NCBI GenBank assembly: GCA_046076025.1
Contig: JBJTRF010000159.1
Location: 1-17,507, forward strand
Direction of reading: 5' to 3'
DNA: 17,507 bases
DNA from: UBA668 sp046076025
Lineage (GTDB): Bacteria; Actinomycetota; Acidimicrobiia; Acidimicrobiales; Ilumatobacteraceae
In this document: positions 14,682 to 17,507 of the stretch, piece by piece
Layout: each line of letters begins with the position of its first letter
Position numbering within the stretch: position 1 is the first letter of the stretch
Program-made: the position numbers and the translations under genes
Notes under the pieces: generated by a model
Databases searched by the model: none
What the model saw: the letters and a program-made list of their open reading frames with translations, nothing else
What the model was told of the DNA's origin: nothing

Positions 14682-16129
14682 CGGCGGGCCTCAAGGTACC
14701 TGCGGGCGTTCCGGACGGCGAAGGCCATCACTGACGCCTGCGGGTTGACGCCGGGAGCGGTCGGGAGCAGCGACGAGTCGTTCACGTAGACGTTGTCGGT
14801 GTCGTGCACCCTGCCGAACGAGTCTGCGCCGCACGTCGCATGCTCGCCGAGCGGCACCGTCGAGCACAGGTGCACTGTCATCACGCTGGCCTTCGAGACC
14901 GCGAAACGCTCTGACATCTCCGCGAGGTCGCGGCGGCGGCGCACGGTCGGCGCACCGCGAAACGACGGGTATACCTCGTCGGCTCCTGCCTCGAGCAGCA
15001 GTAGTGCCAGTCGTGACAGTCCGCTGGCGAGGAGGCGTCGATCGCGGCCTGTGAGCCAGTAGGTGACCAGTGGATCCCTCACGCCGGGCAGTGCCAAGAC
15101 CCGTCCGCGGCCCTCGCTCGTGATTGCTGCGTAGTAGACGCTGAGTCGTTCCCAATCGCGGAGCGCCGACCGGAACTCGCGCCAGTGGTCGAGGAGAGCG
15201 AGTGCGAGGAGGCCGGGGTGGCTCGCTGATCCGCCGAACGAGAGGTCGGGTGCGAACTCCTTGACCTGGTGCACGGGAACATCGTCGATGACGTTGATCT
15301 CGTCGCCGAAGCGCGCCGCGAGTTTCACTGTCGGATGGACGGCGAGCGACATGCCGATGTTGCGCTTGAGACCCGAGCGCTGCAGCAGCGCAGGAGTCTG
15401 TATCGCGCCACCACACACGAACACGTCGCGGTACTCGATCGTGCTAGCGCTGCCGTCTGCCCGTCGCACGTGCGCGGTGCCGGAGCGGGCTCCGTGGCGC
15501 TCGAGTCGGCTGACGCGGCACCCGACGGCGAGCTTGGCGCCGGCAGCGACTGCCCTCGGCAGATAGGTGACGGTCATGCTGCGGCGCTGGCCGCTGCGAC
15601 CAGCGTCGTCCGCATAGCGCATCCACCGCGGTATCTCGCCGTGGCGCCAGCCGAGGCGTGCCGCGCCCCTCGACAGCACCTGGCTCTGCGCCGACGCCTG
15701 CCCGGGCACGAATGACACGTCGAGGGCTGCCTCGACTTCATCGGCGATCAGCCCGATCTCGTCGAGATCGAGGTCGGCGATGTCGAAGTCGCGTCGCCAG
15801 CGATCAAGGACGTCGAAGGGAGGCCGCCAGTACAGGCCGCTATTCACCTCGCTGCCGCCGCCGGCGCAGGCACCCTCGGTGTAGGCGATCGACGGCATCC
15901 CGAGTGCCACCGTGACGCCCCCAGAGCGGTATTGGCGCTCCATCTGACTGAGGGAGAACGGCGGCACCTCACCCTGCTCGACCCACGGTCCCTCCTCGAG
16001 GACGAGGACGTCGAGTCCGGCCTCGGCGAGCAGCGCCGCGGTCGTGGCGCCACCCGGCCCGGAGCCGACAACGAGGACCTCGCAGCGCTCATGGGCGCCG
16101 AGGGCGTGCAGCGCGACGGACGGCCTCAT
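14678..16129 (-). CDS. GMC-family FAD-dependent oxidoreductase
   Basis: GMC enzymes oxidise alcohols, sugars or sterols with FAD. The 483-residue protein has the dinucleotide motif EVLVVGSGPGGATTAALLAE (17-36), the VLVLEEGP strand that binds the ribose of FAD, and CAGGGSEVNSGLYWRPP (88-104), the GMC flavin loop. The C-terminal domain has HLCSTVPLG with His420, VYVNDSSLLPTAPGVNPQAS with Asn462, then MAFAVRNARRYLE. His and Asn/His at these places are the family's catalytic pair. I chose ATG 16129, 16 residues before the Rossmann strand and sharing ATGA with the upstream small gene; a longer open frame to 16636 would add an arginine-rich stretch that is not real. No signal peptide is visible, so it is likely cytoplasmic or paired with its neighbour. 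The substrate is unknown. Confidence 0.88.
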   Translation of the reverse strand: MRPSVALHALGAHERCEVLVVGSGPGGATTAALLAEAGLDVLVLEEGPWVEQGEVPPFSLSQMERQYRSGGVTVALGMPSIAYTEGACAGGGSEVNSGLYWRPPFDVLDRWRRDFDIADLDLDEIGLIADEVEAALDVSFVPGQASAQSQVLSRGAARLGWRHGEIPRWMRYADDAGRSGQRRSMTVTYLPRAVAAGAKLAVGCRVSRLERHGARSGTAHVRRADGSASTIEYRDVFVCGGAIQTPALLQRSGLKRNIGMSLAVHPTVKLAARFGDEINVIDDVPVHQVKEFAPDLSFGGSASHPGLLALALLDHWREFRSALRDWERLSVYYAAITSEGRGRVLALPGVRDPLVTYWLTGRDRRLLASGLSRLALLLLEAGADEVYPSFRGAPTVRRRRDLAEMSERFAVSKASVMTVHLCSTVPLGEHATCGADSFGRVHDTDNVYVNDSSLLPTAPGVNPQASVMAFAVRNARRYLEARR

Positions 16130-16461
16130 CCCGGCGACACGGGCGTGTCGGGCCAGCGCTCCCAGATAGATGCGTACGCCAACGACCGCACCAGCCTCGG
16201 GTAGTCGCCGACGAAGGGCAGTGGCAGGCGCGCCAGCAGATCGCTGAGCGCCGCCGTCGCGGGTGCCGCCAGCAGCAGGCGGTGTACGGCACCGATGAGG
16301 AGGGCTCCCGCCCTCGTGACGCTCGGCAGGCCGTCGACCCGGGCAACGACGACCTCGACCGCTGCTGCCCGCCGGTCGGGGGCCACGTGGGGAAGGTCGC
16401 GGGCGAGCAGTCGCTCGGCGAAGGGCCCCACGACGACACTGGGGGTGGTGAGCTGCCGCAT
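16126..16461 (-). CDS. Small 111-residue protein preceding the GMC oxidoreductase, possible partner subunit
   Basis: The protein starts MRQLTTPSVVVGPFAERLLA. It is predicted mostly helical, with a hydrophobic middle (GALLIGAVHRLLLAAPATAA) and an aromatic end (YPRLVRSLAYASIWERWP). I do not recognise it securely. Codon third positions are GC-rich, it ends in an ATGA overlap with the GMC gene, and a TACGCT box lies exactly eight bases before its ATG, which together argue it is a true gene. Several GMC dehydrogenases have a small partner encoded just upstream (gluconate 2-dehydrogenase subunit 3-like) that aids folding or export. By position and size this protein could play such a role, though no Tat signal is visible and the sequence similarity is unproven. 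Confidence 0.65.
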   Translation of the reverse strand: MRQLTTPSVVVGPFAERLLARDLPHVAPDRRAAAVEVVVARVDGLPSVTRAGALLIGAVHRLLLAAPATAALSDLLARLPLPFVGDYPRLVRSLAYASIWERWPDTPVSPG

Positions 16462-16469
16462 GCGGGGCC

Positions 16470-16475
16470 AGCGTA
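16470..16475 (-). promoter_or_regulatory. Candidate -10 box of the four-gene minus-strand operon (leaderless)
   Basis: On the minus strand GACTACGCT ends eight bases before ATG 16461. It is the same TACGCT hexamer at the same spacing as before tyrA. No Shine-Dalgarno sequence precedes the ATG. It would drive the small protein, GMC, SDR 2 and SDR 1 genes. Confidence 0.5.
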
Positions 16476-16546
16476 GTCGTGGCTGCCGTCGCGCCTCCCG
16501 AGCGGCGAGGCTCGACGCCATCGGCTCCTGCGCGCTGCGGGGACGG

Positions 16547-16552
16547 TACAGT
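16547..16552 (+). promoter_or_regulatory. Candidate -10 box of the GT2 gene (leaderless)
   Basis: GGTACAGT ends eight bases before GTG 16561 with no ribosome binding site between them. With the box at 16470-16475 it forms a divergent promoter pair within the 99-base gap 16462-16560. Confidence 0.5.
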
Positions 16553-16560
16553 CGACGCCC

Positions 16561-17295
16561 GTGCGCGCCGTGGTGCTCCTTCCGACCTACGACGAGCGCG
16601 ACAACATCGTGCCGATGCTCGAGGCACTTCGCGCATCGGCCCCGGATGCCGACATCATCGTGATCGACGACGACAGCCCTGACGGCACGGGGGCTCTCGC
16701 CGAGGAGGCTGCGGGCAGGCTCGGCTCGATCGTCGTGATGCACCGCACCGGCAAGCTGGGCCTCGGCTCGGCGTATCGAGCCGGATTTGCGCAGGCCGAC
16801 GCCGGAGGATACGACGCCGTGGTCACCATGGACTGCGACTTCTCGCACGATCCCGGAGTGGTGCCCGCGATGATCCGCTGCCTCGAGGCGGGTGCCGACG
16901 TGGCGGTGGGGTCGCGATACGTGGCTGGCGGGGGCGTGGTCGACTGGCCAGTGCAGCGCCGCCTGCTCTCGCGTTGGGGAAACCGCTACACCGCCCTCGC
17001 GCTCCGCCTGGATGTGCGCGACTGCACGTCGGGCTTCCGCGCCTATCGCACCCCGGCCCTCCGTGCGGCGCGTCCAGATGCAACGACAGCCGAGGGCTAC
17101 GCCTTCCTCACCGAGATGCTCCGCCGTCTTCGCTCGTCGGGGGCGTCCATCGTCGAGGTGCCGATCACCTTCCGCGAGCGGCGGGCGGGGCAGTCGAAGA
17201 TGTCGGGTCGCATCATCGTCGAGTCGATGAGACTCGTGACGCGGTGGGGGCTCGCCGACCGCTGGGCCGCGTTCGCTCACCGGCAGCGTCGGTAG
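16561..17295 (+). CDS. Polyprenol monophosphomannose synthase (GT2, DPM1-like)
   Basis: The enzyme moves mannose from GDP-mannose to polyprenyl phosphate on the inner face of the membrane, giving the donor used by GT-C mannosyltransferases. The 244 residues hold VVLLPTYDERDNI (4-16), VIDDDSPDGT (34-43), VTMDCDFSHDP (88-98, with the metal-binding DxD at 91-93), GSRYVAGGGVVDW (117-129), TSGFRAYR, and EVPITFRERRAGQSKMS. The set matches DPM1 and the D2 domain of mycobacterial Ppm1. There is no C-terminal membrane segment, as in the soluble DPM1 type, and no fused Lnt-like domain as in M. tuberculosis Ppm1. The GTG start begins directly at the first strand. Its last 19 bases overlap the convergent downstream gene. 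Confidence 0.9.
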   Translation: MRAVVLLPTYDERDNIVPMLEALRASAPDADIIVIDDDSPDGTGALAEEAAGRLGSIVVMHRTGKLGLGSAYRAGFAQADAGGYDAVVTMDCDFSHDPGVVPAMIRCLEAGADVAVGSRYVAGGGVVDWPVQRRLLSRWGNRYTALALRLDVRDCTSGFRAYRTPALRAARPDATTAEGYAFLTEMLRRLRSSGASIVEVPITFRERRAGQSKMSGRIIVESMRLVTRWGLADRWAAFAHRQRR

Positions 17296-17507
17296 AGCTC
17301 GACAAGCCCCTCGGGGTACTCGCGCACCAGGCAGAACTGCTCGGCGAGCACGTCCATCGGTGCTGGATTCCCGATGTCGACCGAGGTGTTCGGCTCGACC
17401 CAGCCGTCCCAGAAGCCGGTGAGCAGCACCCAGTCGGCCTCCGCCATTTGGTCGGCGAGCATCGAGTCGTCGGCGTTGGCGAGGCCCGGGTCCATCTCGA
17501 TGTAGTA
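17277..17507 (-). CDS. C-terminal fragment of an unidentified protein (5' end outside the window)
   Basis: The frame is open from the right edge to TGA 17279-17277 and gives 76 residues starting YYIEMDPGLANADDSMLADQ and ending VELYRRCR. The visible part has alternating charged and aromatic stretches (EADWVLLTGFWDGWVEPN, then EQFCLVREYPEGL). An in-frame ATG at 17495 exists, but the frame continues upstream with good codon use, so the gene is cut by the window edge. The layout (membership of a polyprenyl-sugar region, and a soluble C-terminus with a D-x-x-x-L-A-D pattern followed by EPN) reminds me of the C-terminal soluble tail of some membrane GT-C glycosyltransferases, but this is a weak recollection. 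The fragment overlaps the GT2 gene by 19 bases tail to tail. Confidence 0.65.
   Translation of the reverse strand, partial: YYIEMDPGLANADDSMLADQMAEADWVLLTGFWDGWVEPNTSVDIGNPAPMDVLAEQFCLVREYPEGLVELYRRCR

Noticed and set aside
14678..16636. A 652-residue version of the GMC protein with an N-terminal extension
   Set aside because: The added 169 residues are Arg/Pro-rich and overlap the small gene in another frame. ATG 16129 sits right before the Rossmann motif and overlaps the upstream stop.
16462..17280. Upstream extension of the small 111-residue gene over the GT2 gene
   Set aside because: The frame stays open but is antisense to the mannose synthase and has shadow-like composition. The ATG at 16461, with its box at eight bases, is a better start.
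1..17507. CRISPR array, tRNA or rRNA gene, insertion sequence or att site
   Set aside because: Intergenic gaps are at most about 100 bases and I saw no regularly spaced repeats, cloverleaf-like sequence, transposase motifs or long inverted repeats.

Overview
The window is gene-dense, GC-rich DNA that looks like a chromosome segment from an actinobacterium, most likely of the class Acidimicrobiia. That placement is an inference from very high third-position GC, an scpA-scpB-rluB order of actinobacterial type, apparently leaderless genes, a secreted-domain family common in such organisms, and a complete set of decaprenyl-phosphoryl-arabinose enzymes that is otherwise best known from mycobacteria. 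I see no rRNA, tRNA, CRISPR array, insertion sequence or prophage gene. No gene-free stretch reaches 300 bases.

Left part (1-2380). The window opens with the last 32 codons of an unidentified plus-strand gene. Two tandem paralogous genes (106-636 and 735-1367) follow. They encode a single beta-rich domain with the signatures PVRVYDSR and IIDVxG. The second has a clear Tat-type signal peptide and the first does not. trpS lies convergent to them on the minus strand.

Central plus-strand run (2461-12592). Eleven genes run in one direction, mostly overlapping or separated by under 25 bases. The first five are housekeeping: scpA, scpB, rluB, tyrA (with ACT domain) and aroA. The run then continues, through an ATGA overlap, into a sugar-lipid module: a HAD-family phosphatase, a UbiA-family decaprenyl-phosphate phosphoribosyltransferase, a class I methyltransferase, dprE1, dprE2 and a GT4 glycosyltransferase. 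The UbiA, phosphatase, DprE1 and DprE2 steps together would convert PRPP and polyprenyl phosphate into polyprenylphosphoryl-D-arabinofuranose, the donor for arabinan. Mycobacteria use a PAP2-type phosphatase for the second step. Here the HAD protein is the only candidate in the window.

Right part (12589-17507). A tightly overlapping minus-strand operon reads, in transcription order, small 111-residue protein, GMC oxidoreductase, extended SDR, extended SDR. It converges on the GT4 gene with stop codons overlapping at a CTAG. Divergent from it is a polyprenol-phosphate mannose synthase (GT2). The window closes with the C-terminal 76 residues of another minus-strand gene, whose end overlaps the GT2 gene by 19 bases.

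Points most worth following up: the alternative arabinose-donor module with its inserted methyltransferase; a DprE1 with alanine where Mycobacterium tuberculosis has the benzothiazinone target cysteine; five genes with a TAnnnT box 6-8 bases before the start codon, which suggests widespread leaderless transcription; and the unassigned SDR-SDR-GMC-small-protein operon.
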